Positions 23,589 through 32,783 are shown, numbered from the stretch's first letter. The stretch is DNA of 43,901 nucleotides from Clostridium sp. (GCF_021372645.1 NZ_JAJFUC010000061.1:1-43901), one strand, 5' to 3'. Notes: generated by a model from the sequence alone, not told the origin. Translations and numbers: made by a program.

Positions 23589-24617
23589 ATGAATATGGTC
23601 AATACAGCTACAAAAATATTTTCAGATTTTGATTTTGAGGACGCAAAAAAATATATTCATCAAAAAAATTACAAAGAAGATATGTTAAAGAAAGTTGAAC
23701 CGTATTTAAAGAAAAAATTAGAACATGGATATATAATGGGGAAGAAAAATTTAAAACTTTATTATGAAGAATTTATTGTCAAAAATCCAAAAGCAAATAT
23801 AGTTATTTGCCATGGTCTTAGAGAGTGCACTGAAAAGTATTACGAGTTAATTTATTATTTTATGCAAGAAGGATATTCTGTTTTTATAATTGAACACAGA
23901 GGACATGGGCGATCTCAAAGGCTTGGAATAGATACTTCACAAATTAATGTTGAAAAATTCGACTATTATGTTGAAGATTTTAAGAAATTTATAGATGAAA
24001 TTGTTATTCCCAATAGTAATAATAGAAGCTTATTATTATTTGCACATTCTATGGGTGGAGGGATAGGTACTATTTTTTTGGAGGAATATACTAATTATTT
24101 TAAAGCTGCTGTACTGAGTTCACCAATGCATGAAATGAATACAGGCAAATCACCAAAGATTTTAGCAAATATTGTATCTATAGGAATGAAACTTTGTGGA
24201 AATGAAAAAAAGTATCTTCCAGGTCAAATACCTTATACAGGAGAAAAAAAATTCCCTAGCAGTTCGACTAGTTGTAAAGAAAGATATGAATATCTACAGG
24301 ATAAGATTAAAAGGAATAAGGCATATCATAGTGGTGGTTCATCTGCTCTGTGGTATTTAGAAAGTCTGAAAGCAACTAAAAAACTTATAAAAAAAGAAAA
24401 TGCTTCAAAAGTAAAAATACCGATATTATTATTTCAAGCAGAATATGATACGTATGTAATTCCAAGAGGACAAAATAAGTTTGCAACTTACGCTAAAAAT
24501 TGTGAACTAATTCATGTAAAGGAATCAAAGCATGAATCTTATTTTGAGAGAGATGAAATAGTATTTGCTGTTATTGATAAGGTAATATCATTTTATGAGA
24601 ATAACGTAAAAGAGTAA
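23589..24617 (+). CDS. Alpha/beta hydrolase, lysophospholipase-like
   Basis: The 342-residue protein is an S33-type alpha/beta hydrolase (hydrolase_4, monoacylglycerol lipase/lysophospholipase group). The oxyanion-hole segment is CHGLRE (near 75), and the nucleophile S154 lies in AHSMGGG. The acid is expected at EYDTYV, and the histidine in SKHESYF near the C-terminus. No signal peptide, so it is cytosolic. It stands alone, followed by repeat copy C acting as terminator. The substrate is not evident. Esterase or lysophospholipase activity is a family inference. Confidence 0.88.
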   Translation: MNMVNTATKIFSDFDFEDAKKYIHQKNYKEDMLKKVEPYLKKKLEHGYIMGKKNLKLYYEEFIVKNPKANIVICHGLRECTEKYYELIYYFMQEGYSVFIIEHRGHGRSQRLGIDTSQINVEKFDYYVEDFKKFIDEIVIPNSNNRSLLLFAHSMGGGIGTIFLEEYTNYFKAAVLSSPMHEMNTGKSPKILANIVSIGMKLCGNEKKYLPGQIPYTGEKKFPSSSTSCKERYEYLQDKIKRNKAYHSGGSSALWYLESLKATKKLIKKENASKVKIPILLFQAEYDTYVIPRGQNKFATYAKNCELIHVKESKHESYFERDEIVFAVIDKVISFYENNVKE

Positions 24618-24622
24618 TCTTG

Positions 24623-24682
24623 GGCATATGAAATAAAGTAACAGACCAAATAGATAAGCATATTGGTCTGTTATTTTTTGTC
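24623..24682 (+). repeat. Hairpin repeat, short form (copy C), likely terminator
   Basis: GGCATATGAAATAAAGTAAC begins the left arm. ACAGACCAAAT pairs with ATTGGTCTGT and is followed by TATTTTTT. It is the internally deleted counterpart of copy B: both share AAGCATA(C/T)TGGT and a T-rich end. Its place after the hydrolase gene suits a terminator. Confidence 0.75.
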
Positions 24683-24772
24683 CACAGGATACCCTAAAGG
24701 GTATGAATTGTGCATTAATTTAAAGTATATATCTAAATAATTTGAAATAATTAATTTTAGAAGTATTTTTTA

Positions 24773-24804
24773 ATAAAGTTATATACTTAAGTATATAACT
24801 TTAT
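24773..24804. repeat. Perfect 32-bp palindrome at the 3' end of a minus-strand gene
   Basis: A perfect 16-bp inverted repeat (half ATAAAGTTATATACTT) with no loop. It includes the stop codon of the minus-strand gene. No T run follows on either strand, so it is not a standard terminator. It might be a cruciform, a protein site or an mRNA-stabilising hairpin. Confidence 0.65.
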
Positions 24805-25307
24805 CTAAAGAATTCATTAAATATTTCTTTAGTAGAAAGTTTAGAACCATCAATTATATCTTTATATTCTTTTAATTTTGTCTCTTCTTCAGTTGTTAAT
24901 TTTTCATTAGACCTTTTCTTTTCCATTAGAGATTTAAAATCTTTGTAGTTTTCATCTCCAAGTTTTCCTTTAACAATACAATCCCTAATGGAATGTAGAG
25001 TTTTCTGTTGATCCTCTGAAAGTTTTTCACCTTTATCTTTACATTTTTTTAATTCTAGTAATTCCTTTTTTTGATCAGAAGAAAGATATTTAAAATTTTC
25101 TTTATTAAATAAATCAAAACCTTTATGTTTATCTTTTTTAGCATCATTACTTTTCTCAACATTATCATTATGAGCATAAAAAGTTGAAGATTCTAAATCA
25201 TTAAGAGAATAAGACATTGTACCAGCTATTGTTGTTTTGCAAATGGTTGATAAGCAACCAATAAATACTAAAGAAGTTATCATACATTTTATAACTTTTC
25301 TATTCAT
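24801..25307 (-). CDS. Secreted or lipoprotein with tandem 20-21-residue repeats
   Basis: The 168-residue protein starts at ATG 25307, seven bases after CGGAGGT. An upstream ATG at 25340 would place that ribosome site inside the gene. A signal sequence covers about residues 1-29. FIGC near residue 18 is a poor lipobox, so lipid attachment is uncertain. The rest is charged and helical. From about residue 75 it repeats a unit of 20-21 residues four and a half times, each opening L-(S/G/T)-x-(D/E)-(Q/E/N) and ending G-x-K or N-E-K. No known family was recognised. It is the only minus-strand gene besides the histidine kinase. Confidence 0.75.
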   Translation of the reverse strand: MNRKVIKCMITSLVFIGCLSTICKTTIAGTMSYSLNDLESSTFYAHNDNVEKSNDAKKDKHKGFDLFNKENFKYLSSDQKKELLELKKCKDKGEKLSEDQQKTLHSIRDCIVKGKLGDENYKDFKSLMEKKRSNEKLTTEEETKLKEYKDIIDGSKLSTKEIFNEFFR

Positions 25308-25835
25308 TTTCATACCTCCGTAAATGTTTAATTTCAACAATTAGTATGTGAAAAAAATGAAAAAAATATTATTTTTTTACTTAAGTTTATCAATAATTAT
25401 TTAGGGATGTGAAATTTGGAATAATTTGTCTGTATAAAGAATTTAATGTTAAATTAAAAATAGAAATTTTAATAGGTATTCCTAAGTATAGAAAATTCTT
25501 GGATAATTACAGTGTACATATGTGTAAGATTCTATAAAATAATTTAAAATACGATATAGATAATGAAATTATTTCAATTTTAGAGTAAATTCATAATAAA
25601 TATTTCAAAATATTACTTTAAAAATTAAATATTTATATAAATGTTGTAAAGTCACATTAAAGTATATATATTCTTATTTAAATTATAATTAATAAAGTTA
25701 ATAGTGCATAAATTAATAATAAGATAAATAATTCTAAAAGTTAATTTTATGAAATTTATAAAATATAACTACAATCAAAATGGTAGAATATACAATTAAA
25801 GTGATATAATATATGTAACAGAAGGGGAGAACGTT
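25308..25835. other. AT-rich divergent intergenic region with amylase promoter
   Basis: No gene is visible. TGATATAAT at 25802-25810 is an extended -10 element about 25 bases before the amylase start. Its -35 is poor. AAGGGGAG precedes ATG 25836. The promoter of the minus-strand secreted protein must also lie here but cannot be placed with confidence. Confidence 0.45.
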
Positions 25836-27176
25836 ATGAATTCATGGATTAGAGAGAGCATATTTTATCAATTTTATACACTTGGATTTTGTGGAGTTTT
25901 AGAGCCGAGTACAGTGTATGAAGAAGAGAATAGATTAATTAAAATTGAAAAATGGATACCTCATTTAAAAGAAATGAGTATAAATGCAATTTATTTTGGA
26001 CCAGTCTTTGAGTCAAGTTATCATGGATATGATACAAAAGATTATTATAAAATTGATAAAAGACTTGGAACCAATAAGGATTTTCAAGAATTGTGTGAAA
26101 AGCTTCATGAAAATAATATAAAAGTAATATTAGATGGAGTATTTAATCATGTAGGAAGAGAATTTTGGGCATTTAAGGATGTTCAAGAGAACGGAAGAAA
26201 TTCTAGATATTGCAATTGGTTTCAAAACTTAAATTTTGATAGCAGAAGTCCGATGGGGGATGAATTTAATTATCAAGGCTGGAATGGTTGCTATGATTTG
26301 GTAAAACTTAATTTGAAAAATAAAGAAGTTTTAGATCATTTATTACATGCAGTAGAAGCTTGGATAGATGAGTTCAATATAGATGGATTAAGATTAGATG
26401 CCGCAGACAGTATAGACTTTGAATTTTTTACGGTGCTAAAGAAATTTACAGAAACTAAAAAAGATGATTTTTGGCTTATGGGTGAAGTTATTCATGGGGA
26501 TTATACTAGATGGGCGAATGCTGAAAGTTTAGATTCTGTAACAAATTATGAATGTTATAAGGGGAATTATTCAAGTCACAATGATAAGAATTATTTTGAA
26601 ATTGCATATTCATTAAACAGATTATTTGGAAATGGTGGAATTTATAAGGATTTGTGTTTGTATAATTTTGCAGATAATCATGATGTAAATAGAGTAGCTA
26701 GTATTTTAAAAAATCCAGAATATATATATAATGTTTATACACTATTATATACAATGCCAGGTGTACCAAGCATTTATTATGGAAGTGAATATGGAATTAA
26801 AGGTGTTAAGGGAAAAGGGACAGATTTGCCTTTAAGACCAGAATTAGAACTTGAAGAAATCGATGAAGCAAATGATAAATTATTTAAACTAATTAAAAAA
26901 TTAGGAAAAATGCGATTTGAAAGTGAAGCTTTAAAATATGGTAACTATGAGCAAGTTATTGTTAAAAATGAACAATTTATCTTTACTAGAACTTGTAAGG
27001 ATGACAAAATATATATAATTTTGAATTTATCAGATAAAGAAAGTTGCTTAGATTTTGAGTTACATTTTAAAGAAGGAATTGATTTACTAGATGAAAATGA
27101 AATTGTAATTAATGGTGGAAAAGTAAATATGCGAGTACCGGCATTTTCATCAAAAATAATAAAAGAATTGAAATAG
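25836..27176 (+). CDS. GH13 alpha-amylase family enzyme (neopullulanase/cyclomaltodextrinase-like)
   Basis: The 446-residue (beta/alpha)8 glucan hydrolase has the GH13 regions in order: DGVFNHVG (region I), DGLRLDAAD with the nucleophile aspartate (region II), WLMGEVIHG with the acid/base glutamate (region III), and FADNHDVNR (region IV). It lacks the N-terminal domain of classical neopullulanases and has no signal peptide, so it acts on alpha-glucans or maltodextrins in the cytosol. A short C-terminal beta domain follows. The pullulanase gene starts 73 bases downstream, so the two probably form an operon for glycogen or maltodextrin breakdown. Confidence 0.9.
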   Translation: MNSWIRESIFYQFYTLGFCGVLEPSTVYEEENRLIKIEKWIPHLKEMSINAIYFGPVFESSYHGYDTKDYYKIDKRLGTNKDFQELCEKLHENNIKVILDGVFNHVGREFWAFKDVQENGRNSRYCNWFQNLNFDSRSPMGDEFNYQGWNGCYDLVKLNLKNKEVLDHLLHAVEAWIDEFNIDGLRLDAADSIDFEFFTVLKKFTETKKDDFWLMGEVIHGDYTRWANAESLDSVTNYECYKGNYSSHNDKNYFEIAYSLNRLFGNGGIYKDLCLYNFADNHDVNRVASILKNPEYIYNVYTLLYTMPGVPSIYYGSEYGIKGVKGKGTDLPLRPELELEEIDEANDKLFKLIKKLGKMRFESEALKYGNYEQVIVKNEQFIFTRTCKDDKIYIILNLSDKESCLDFELHFKEGIDLLDENEIVINGGKVNMRVPAFSSKIIKELK

Positions 27177-27249
27177 AAAATAATGTTCTGAGAGTTTAAA
27201 AATCCATAGGGCAAGGATTTAATAAAATTAACAAAGGGGTAATAATACA

Positions 27250-29223
27250 ATGAATTTATTAGATAATGATTATAATAATTATATTGGTAAGCTAGGAATG
27301 GAGTATTCTAAAGATAGCACAAAGTTTGTGCTTTGGGCACCTAATGCAAATAATGTAAGGTTAGCTTTGTTCGGAAAAGATGGGAAGAACTATACTGATG
27401 CTCCAGAAGAAATATTAGATATGAACAGAGGGGTGCAAGGAACTTGGAATATAGAAGTTAAGAAAGATTTAAAGGGTAAATTTTATAATTATTTAGTCAC
27501 TAATAGTGGAAATGAGAGAGAAGTAACAGATCCCTATGCTAAAGCTCTATGTGTTAACGGATATAGAGGCATGGTAATTGATCTTAGCGAAACAGATCCT
27601 ATAGATTTTAATAAAGATGAAAGACCAGAATTAAGTAGTGCAGCAGGATCGATAATATATGAAGTTCATGTAAGAGATTTTTCCATAAATAAAAATTCAG
27701 GAATTAAATTTGAAAGAAAGGGAAAATTTGTTGCATTCTGCGAACATGGAACTACTATTCCTGGACAATATACAAAAACGGGTATTGATTATTTGAAGCA
27801 TTTAGGAGTAACTCATGTTCATTTACTTCCTTCTTTTGATTATGAGACTGTTGACGAAAGCAAGCCTGATATGCCACAATATAATTGGGGATATGATCCG
27901 AAAAATTATTTTGCACCAGAAGGGTCTTACTCTACAAATCCTTTTAGTGGAGAAAAAAGAATTAGTGAATTTAAGGAAATGGTTAAAAGTATTCATAGAG
28001 CAGGCATACGAGTTGTTATGGATATGGTTTATAATCACACATATAGAAGTTATGATTCAAATCTTAATTTAGCAGTACCAGGATATTATTATCGCCAAGA
28101 TTCAAATGGTAATTTTTCAAATGGTTCAGGATGTGGTAATGAATTAGCTTCAGAAAGATATATGGTAAGAAAACTTATTGTTGATTCAGTAATTTATTGG
28201 GCTAAGGAATATCATATAGATGGATTTAGATTTGATTTAATGGGACTTCATGATATTGAAACTATAAAGCAAATTAGAGTAGAGTTAGATAAAATTGATC
28301 CTTCGATACTTATATATGGTGAAGGATGGACTGGTGGATGGACACCACTTAGAAGCGAAGATTCGGCAGTAAAAGAAAACATAGTTAAATTTGAAAAAAT
28401 GCAAATTGCAGCATTTAGCGATGATACTAGAGATTCAGTTAAAGGGCATGTATTTAACATTAATGAAAGAGGATATGTAAATGGTAGAACAGGTCTTGAA
28501 GAAAGTATTAAATTTTGCATAGTTGGAGCTATTGGAAAAGAAGGTATTAATTATGATAAAATATTATATTCACACTGGGCATGGGCAAATGAACCGTACC
28601 AATGCATAAATTACATTTCGGCACATGATAATTATACATTATGGGATAAGTTATATATGTCAAATAAAGATTCATCACAAGAAAAGCGCAAAAATATGAA
28701 TAAATTAGCAGCAGCCATAGTTTTAACTTCTCAAGGGATACCATTTTTTCAAGCAGGAGAAGAATTTTTAAGAACTAAAAAAAATGATGATGGAAGTTTT
28801 AATCATGATAGTTATAATGCGCCAGATAGAGTGAATAGTTTAGATTGGAATAGAGTTCACGAGTATAGAGATATTGTTAATTATTACAGAGGGTTAATTA
28901 AATTAAGAAAAAAATACAAAGCTTTTAGAATGAATTCAAGTGAGGAAATTAAAAAGAACATAAAATTCTTAGAATATGGAGAAAGTTTTTATAAAGAAAA
29001 TGTTGTTGCATATAGAATAGAAGATAACAGTGGGAAAAATTTATGTAATACTATAGTGGTAATATTCAATCCGAATGATGAAGAAGCATTTATAGATTTA
29101 AAGGAATGTGGATGGAGTGTTCTTGTGAATAAAGAAAGAGCTGGAGTAGACGAAATTTATGCTATAGCAGGTAATAATATAACAGTTCCATCAAAGTGTG
29201 CATCTGTTTTAATTAAAAAATAA
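27250..29223 (+). CDS. pulA: Type I pullulanase
   Basis: This 657-residue debranching enzyme hydrolyses alpha-1,6 bonds. An N-terminal CBM48 module (FVLWAPNANNVRLALFG, about residues 20-40) precedes the GH13 barrel. The type I signature YNWGYDP is present. Catalytic residues lie in DGFRFDLMG (nucleophile), IYGEGWTGGW (acid/base) and SAHDNYTLWD. No signal peptide: intracellular, unlike secreted pullulanases. Ribosome binding site AAAGGGG. It works with the preceding amylase-family enzyme. The GalT-like gene 28 bases downstream is in the same operon. Confidence 0.95.
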   Translation: MNLLDNDYNNYIGKLGMEYSKDSTKFVLWAPNANNVRLALFGKDGKNYTDAPEEILDMNRGVQGTWNIEVKKDLKGKFYNYLVTNSGNEREVTDPYAKALCVNGYRGMVIDLSETDPIDFNKDERPELSSAAGSIIYEVHVRDFSINKNSGIKFERKGKFVAFCEHGTTIPGQYTKTGIDYLKHLGVTHVHLLPSFDYETVDESKPDMPQYNWGYDPKNYFAPEGSYSTNPFSGEKRISEFKEMVKSIHRAGIRVVMDMVYNHTYRSYDSNLNLAVPGYYYRQDSNGNFSNGSGCGNELASERYMVRKLIVDSVIYWAKEYHIDGFRFDLMGLHDIETIKQIRVELDKIDPSILIYGEGWTGGWTPLRSEDSAVKENIVKFEKMQIAAFSDDTRDSVKGHVFNINERGYVNGRTGLEESIKFCIVGAIGKEGINYDKILYSHWAWANEPYQCINYISAHDNYTLWDKLYMSNKDSSQEKRKNMNKLAAAIVLTSQGIPFFQAGEEFLRTKKNDDGSFNHDSYNAPDRVNSLDWNRVHEYRDIVNYYRGLIKLRKKYKAFRMNSSEEIKKNIKFLEYGESFYKENVVAYRIEDNSGKNLCNTIVVIFNPNDEEAFIDLKECGWSVLVNKERAGVDEIYAIAGNNITVPSKCASVLIKK

Positions 29224-29251
29224 TTTTGTAGGAAGGTTTTTGGTGATATAA

Positions 29252-30022
29252 ATGCAAAAAGAAAAGTATTTAGTGTTTTTAAATGATATTAATAAAGATA
29301 AGCCCAATGAATTTAAAAAAATAAATATAAAAGAATGTCCTTTTTGTAATAGAGACAAACTTACTGATATAATTGATGAAAAAGGTCCATTTGTATTACT
29401 TAAAAATAAGTATCCAACAATAAAAGACACCTATCAATTAGTTCTCATAGAAACATATAGTTGTGACAAGGATATGGGACAATATTCTGCAGAGTATATG
29501 GAAGATTTAATAAGATTTGGTGTTAAACATTGGCTAAATATAGAAGAAAGTGGAGAGTTTGAATCAGTTATATTTTATAAAAATCATGGACCAAATTCTG
29601 GAGGAAGTTTAAAACATCCTCACATGCAAATTGTAGGACTACATGATATTGATTATAAATTGAAAATAAAAGATGAATATTTTGAGGGAATAGAGATTCA
29701 TAAAAGTGATAAGTGTTTAGTAACTTTGTCTACTAAACCATTTAATGGATTTACTGAGTTTAATATAATTATAAATGATAATTTATATGCACTAAATGAA
29801 CTTTCGTATAATCTTAAAATTATAGTTCATTATCTCTTAAACAATTATTTTGTAAAATGTGATAGCTTTAATATATTCTTTTATCATTTAAAGGAAAAGA
29901 TTGTATGCAAAGTTATGCCAAGATTTACTAGTTCACCATTGCTTCTTGGATATGGTATAAAGCAAATATCGAGCTGTGAAAGAGAAATAGCAGATAAATT
30001 AAAATCAATGTATTTTGAATAG
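29252..30022 (+). CDS. DUF4931/GalT-like HIT-superfamily protein
   Basis: The 256-residue protein has a zinc-type CPFC (29-32) and the histidine-triad motif HPHMQ (122-126), preceded by NHGPNSGGSL, as in galactose-1-phosphate uridylyltransferases (HPHxQ). The second histidine would be the nucleotidyl-bearing nucleophile. Its length is about two thirds of GalT. DUF4931 proteins are the nearest group I recall. It follows pulA closely, so it may move a nucleotidyl group onto a glucan-derived sugar phosphate, which is an inference. Galactose genes (galK, galE) are absent. Confidence 0.75.
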   Translation: MQKEKYLVFLNDINKDKPNEFKKINIKECPFCNRDKLTDIIDEKGPFVLLKNKYPTIKDTYQLVLIETYSCDKDMGQYSAEYMEDLIRFGVKHWLNIEESGEFESVIFYKNHGPNSGGSLKHPHMQIVGLHDIDYKLKIKDEYFEGIEIHKSDKCLVTLSTKPFNGFTEFNIIINDNLYALNELSYNLKIIVHYLLNNYFVKCDSFNIFFYHLKEKIVCKVMPRFTSSPLLLGYGIKQISSCEREIADKLKSMYFE

Positions 30023-30040
30023 TATATCCGTTAACCTAAC

Positions 30041-30118
30041 GAAATAAAGTGGCATGCATTTGTGACCGTTACTGAAGAGTTTGATATAACACTCCGCCAA
30101 AACATGCCCCCTTATTTC
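30041..30118. repeat. Long imperfect hairpin between converging genes
   Basis: GAAATAAAGTGGCATG (from 30041) pairs with CATGCCCCCTTATTTC (ending 30118), with a 40-base interior. It is richer in G and C than its surroundings. It has no clear T tail, so it may be a structured RNA or repeat rather than a simple terminator. Confidence 0.5.
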
Positions 30119-30164
30119 TAGTTTTGGTTATAAATTAATAGTATAAGTACAGATTAGAAGTTAG

Positions 30165-30200
30165 GTAACTATAATTTTATATTATAGTGATATTTTTTTA
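30165..30200 (+). terminator. Terminator of the glucan operon
   Basis: ACTATAAT and ATTATAGT form a short stem (30168-30188) followed by GATATTTTTTTA. Confidence 0.6.
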
Positions 30201-30238
30201 TTTAGCTTTGTTAGACTAAATTGTTTATATATACACAA

Positions 30239-30280
30239 TAAAAATAGGTAGCCTAATTTTATCTTAAATGTAGACTATCT
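30239..30280 (-). terminator. Terminator of the histidine kinase gene
   Basis: On the minus strand, AGATAGTC pairs with GGCTACCT (one mismatch, one wobble) and is followed by ATTTTTAT. Confidence 0.55.
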
Positions 30281-30314
30281 GTTAATACACAATTAAAGAA
30301 AATAACACGATAAT

Positions 30315-32717
30315 TTATATTGAATATATATCAGAAAACTCAATGTTAATCATTTCAATTTTATTATTCATAGGTTTAATTTTATCAATAACTTCTACAT
30401 CTTCTACAATCTTTGCAGGCAGCTCTATTTTAAATGTACTACCATTACCAACTTCACTATCAACACTTATTTTCCCTCCATGAAGCTTAACTAAGGATTT
30501 TACCAAAGATAATCCAATTCCACTTCCTTCAGCATTACGTGAAAGAGACTTATCTATCTGATGAAATCTTTTAAAAATATTATTTAGGTGTTTTTTGTCC
30601 ATTCCTATACCAGTGTCTTTTACTAATATTTCAACAGTATCACCTTTATCAATTAAATTTATGAATATCATACCACCTAGATTTGTAAACTTAATTGAAT
30701 TCGAGATAAGATTTAGTATAATTCTTTCAATCTTTTCAGGATCAAAGGCAATAATTTTTTCCTCTGTATTTGTATCAAAAACAATATTTAGCCCCTTTCC
30801 TTTAATATATTCTGATACAGATTGGACAATATCTTCTATAATCTCAACTATATTTTCATTTGATAGATTTAATTTAAAAAATCCTGAATCCAGTTTTGAT
30901 ATATCTACTATATTATTGATAAGTTTTGTAAATCTGTAGCAATTTTGTTTAATGATATTTATGCTTTTAGAAATCTTTTCTTTATTAACTTCAAGTAAGT
31001 GATCCTTAGAGTATAACTCCATTAATTGGTTGGTACTGAAAATTACATTCAAAGGAGTTTTAAGCTCATGTGATACATTTGCAAATATTTCATCCTGAAT
31101 CTTAAGTGCTTTTTCTATTTTATTTTTGGCTTTTATTTCTTCAGTGATATCTATTGCAATAACAACTATTTCGGTAATCTGCTTGTTTATATCAAACAAA
31201 GGTTGAAATATAACTTTAAAAAACTTTTCTTCTCCTGCTACAACATGTTTTCTGTTTAAGAAATAATGACTATCATTTTTCTCTATTAAATCTTTGATAT
31301 TACTTATTACTTCAGTTTTTTCATCCATATTATACTTAAAGGCTTCAAAAAAAATTTTTCCTATACTAGAGGATAGCGATGTTGCATTCTGATTATGTTT
31401 CTTTAAATCATCATACCCTTTATTGTTCATATATGTAATTTTAAAATCAGGATATGAAATTATGTTATAGCCAAGATCAAGATTTTCTATTGTTCTATTT
31501 AGCAAATCGTATTGAGATTTTAATAATGAATTCTCTTCATTTTTTAATCTGTCACATATATCACGACTTACTAATACACCAGCTATAAAATTACCTTCGT
31601 TATCATATATTGGTGTACCACTTACTTCTCTGCGAATTATACTATTATTATTTTTAGAATCAATTCTGTATGCTGAAAACTTTTCCCCCCTTGCTACTCT
31701 TTTTGATGGTAAATTTTTAAGTGGTATTAAATTGCCCTCTATATCAAAATTTTCAGCTTCTTTCAAGGTATTCTTTAAATTTATTAATTTTGTACCATTA
31801 AAGAAAGGATGTTTCCTAGATGCTTTGTTAATCATGGTATATTGTCCATTTTTATCAAAAATAATTAATTCATCAGACATATTTTCCATAATAGCTTCTA
31901 GTTCTTCATTCTGATTCTTGATAATTTTTTCTTTATCTGTTAGTTCCTTGAATATGGTTTGGTAAGGTTCTGTAATGCAAGTTACTACAACTGCTTGATA
32001 AATAAAGTAAAATGATAGTATCTTAAAATAATGACCTAATAAATTTGAAAAGTCATAATTACTTATATATAAAGTAAACTCAAATTCAGAGGCTATAGTA
32101 AAAATAATAGATAATAATAAATCTTTGTAAACTTTACCATCAAACTTATTTTTGTTCTTTCTTAATAATATAGCATCTAATATTAATATTAAGCATATCA
32201 CATACTCGCTAATTATCTTGAATTGTGTTTGTCCTTTTCCATCAATAAAACATATTGGAAATACTTTAAAATAAAAAATTGAAGCTATAATAGTTAAAGT
32301 AATTATAGTATAAATTGTAAAAGTAAAATACGGACTTAAGTGTTTCTTAAAATGCATGAATATAAATGGTACTAATAGAGAAATACTTTCAAGGTAACGT
32401 GCTCCTATCCATAATTGATTGGCATAAAAATCATAACCTTTAAAAATGTTCATACCATGGTATGATAATGTATGTAATAAGTCTAAAAATGAGACAAACA
32501 TATATGCAATACCTATAAATATTAAGTAATCAAAATTTTGTTTTGAAAAATTCCTGGAATTCCATGCTATTACAAATAGAGTAAATCCTATTGTTGTACT
32601 AAATAGTTCAGCAAAACTATGAAACAACAAGTAATCATAAAGGTTAGTTAAGTATAATGCTACTGCAATAAATAATATGATAATAGTTTGCAGAATCTTC
32701 TTTTGGTATTCAGACAT
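30315..32717 (-). CDS. MASE3-PAS sensor histidine kinase (orphan)
   Basis: The 800-residue membrane kinase has an N-terminal multi-pass MASE3-type sensor (about residues 5-240, including LHTLSYHGMNIF), a coiled linker, two PAS-like domains (about 265-390 and 400-520), the HisKA box with phosphorylated H550 in NVSHELKTPLN, and a HATPase domain with N, G1 (DTGIGM) and G2 (EGSGIGLSLV) boxes. The start ATG 32717 is six bases after GGGGGA. The longer frame would begin before the ribosome site. No response regulator gene is adjacent. Orphan kinases of this type in clostridia include those that phosphorylate Spo0A. That link is only a hypothesis here. Confidence 0.9.
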   Translation of the reverse strand: MSEYQKKILQTIIILFIAVALYLTNLYDYLLFHSFAELFSTTIGFTLFVIAWNSRNFSKQNFDYLIFIGIAYMFVSFLDLLHTLSYHGMNIFKGYDFYANQLWIGARYLESISLLVPFIFMHFKKHLSPYFTFTIYTIITLTIIASIFYFKVFPICFIDGKGQTQFKIISEYVICLILILDAILLRKNKNKFDGKVYKDLLLSIIFTIASEFEFTLYISNYDFSNLLGHYFKILSFYFIYQAVVVTCITEPYQTIFKELTDKEKIIKNQNEELEAIMENMSDELIIFDKNGQYTMINKASRKHPFFNGTKLINLKNTLKEAENFDIEGNLIPLKNLPSKRVARGEKFSAYRIDSKNNNSIIRREVSGTPIYDNEGNFIAGVLVSRDICDRLKNEENSLLKSQYDLLNRTIENLDLGYNIISYPDFKITYMNNKGYDDLKKHNQNATSLSSSIGKIFFEAFKYNMDEKTEVISNIKDLIEKNDSHYFLNRKHVVAGEEKFFKVIFQPLFDINKQITEIVVIAIDITEEIKAKNKIEKALKIQDEIFANVSHELKTPLNVIFSTNQLMELYSKDHLLEVNKEKISKSINIIKQNCYRFTKLINNIVDISKLDSGFFKLNLSNENIVEIIEDIVQSVSEYIKGKGLNIVFDTNTEEKIIAFDPEKIERIILNLISNSIKFTNLGGMIFINLIDKGDTVEILVKDTGIGMDKKHLNNIFKRFHQIDKSLSRNAEGSGIGLSLVKSLVKLHGGKISVDSEVGNGSTFKIELPAKIVEDVEVIDKIKPMNNKIEMINIEFSDIYSI

Positions 32718-32754
32718 ATCAAATCCCCCAGTAAAATTTTTCATATGTGTTATT

Positions 32755-32783
32755 ATTTAATAATTGCATGTCTAATTTTACAA
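32755..32783 (-). promoter_or_regulatory. Possible promoter of the histidine kinase gene
   Basis: On the minus strand, TTGTAA and TTAAAT are separated by 17 bases, about 40 bases before the start. The -10 is imperfect. The rest of 32784-33003 is AT-rich and shows nothing recognisable. Confidence 0.35.

Noticed and set aside
25145-25340. Longer start (25340) for the secreted repeat protein
   Set aside because: CGGAGGT would be inside the gene, and only ATG 25307 has correct spacing and starts a signal peptide.
30595-30939. Plus-strand open frame inside the histidine kinase gene
   Set aside because: It is the shadow of the HATPase-coding region, with low-complexity Ile/Ser/Phe composition and no ribosome site.
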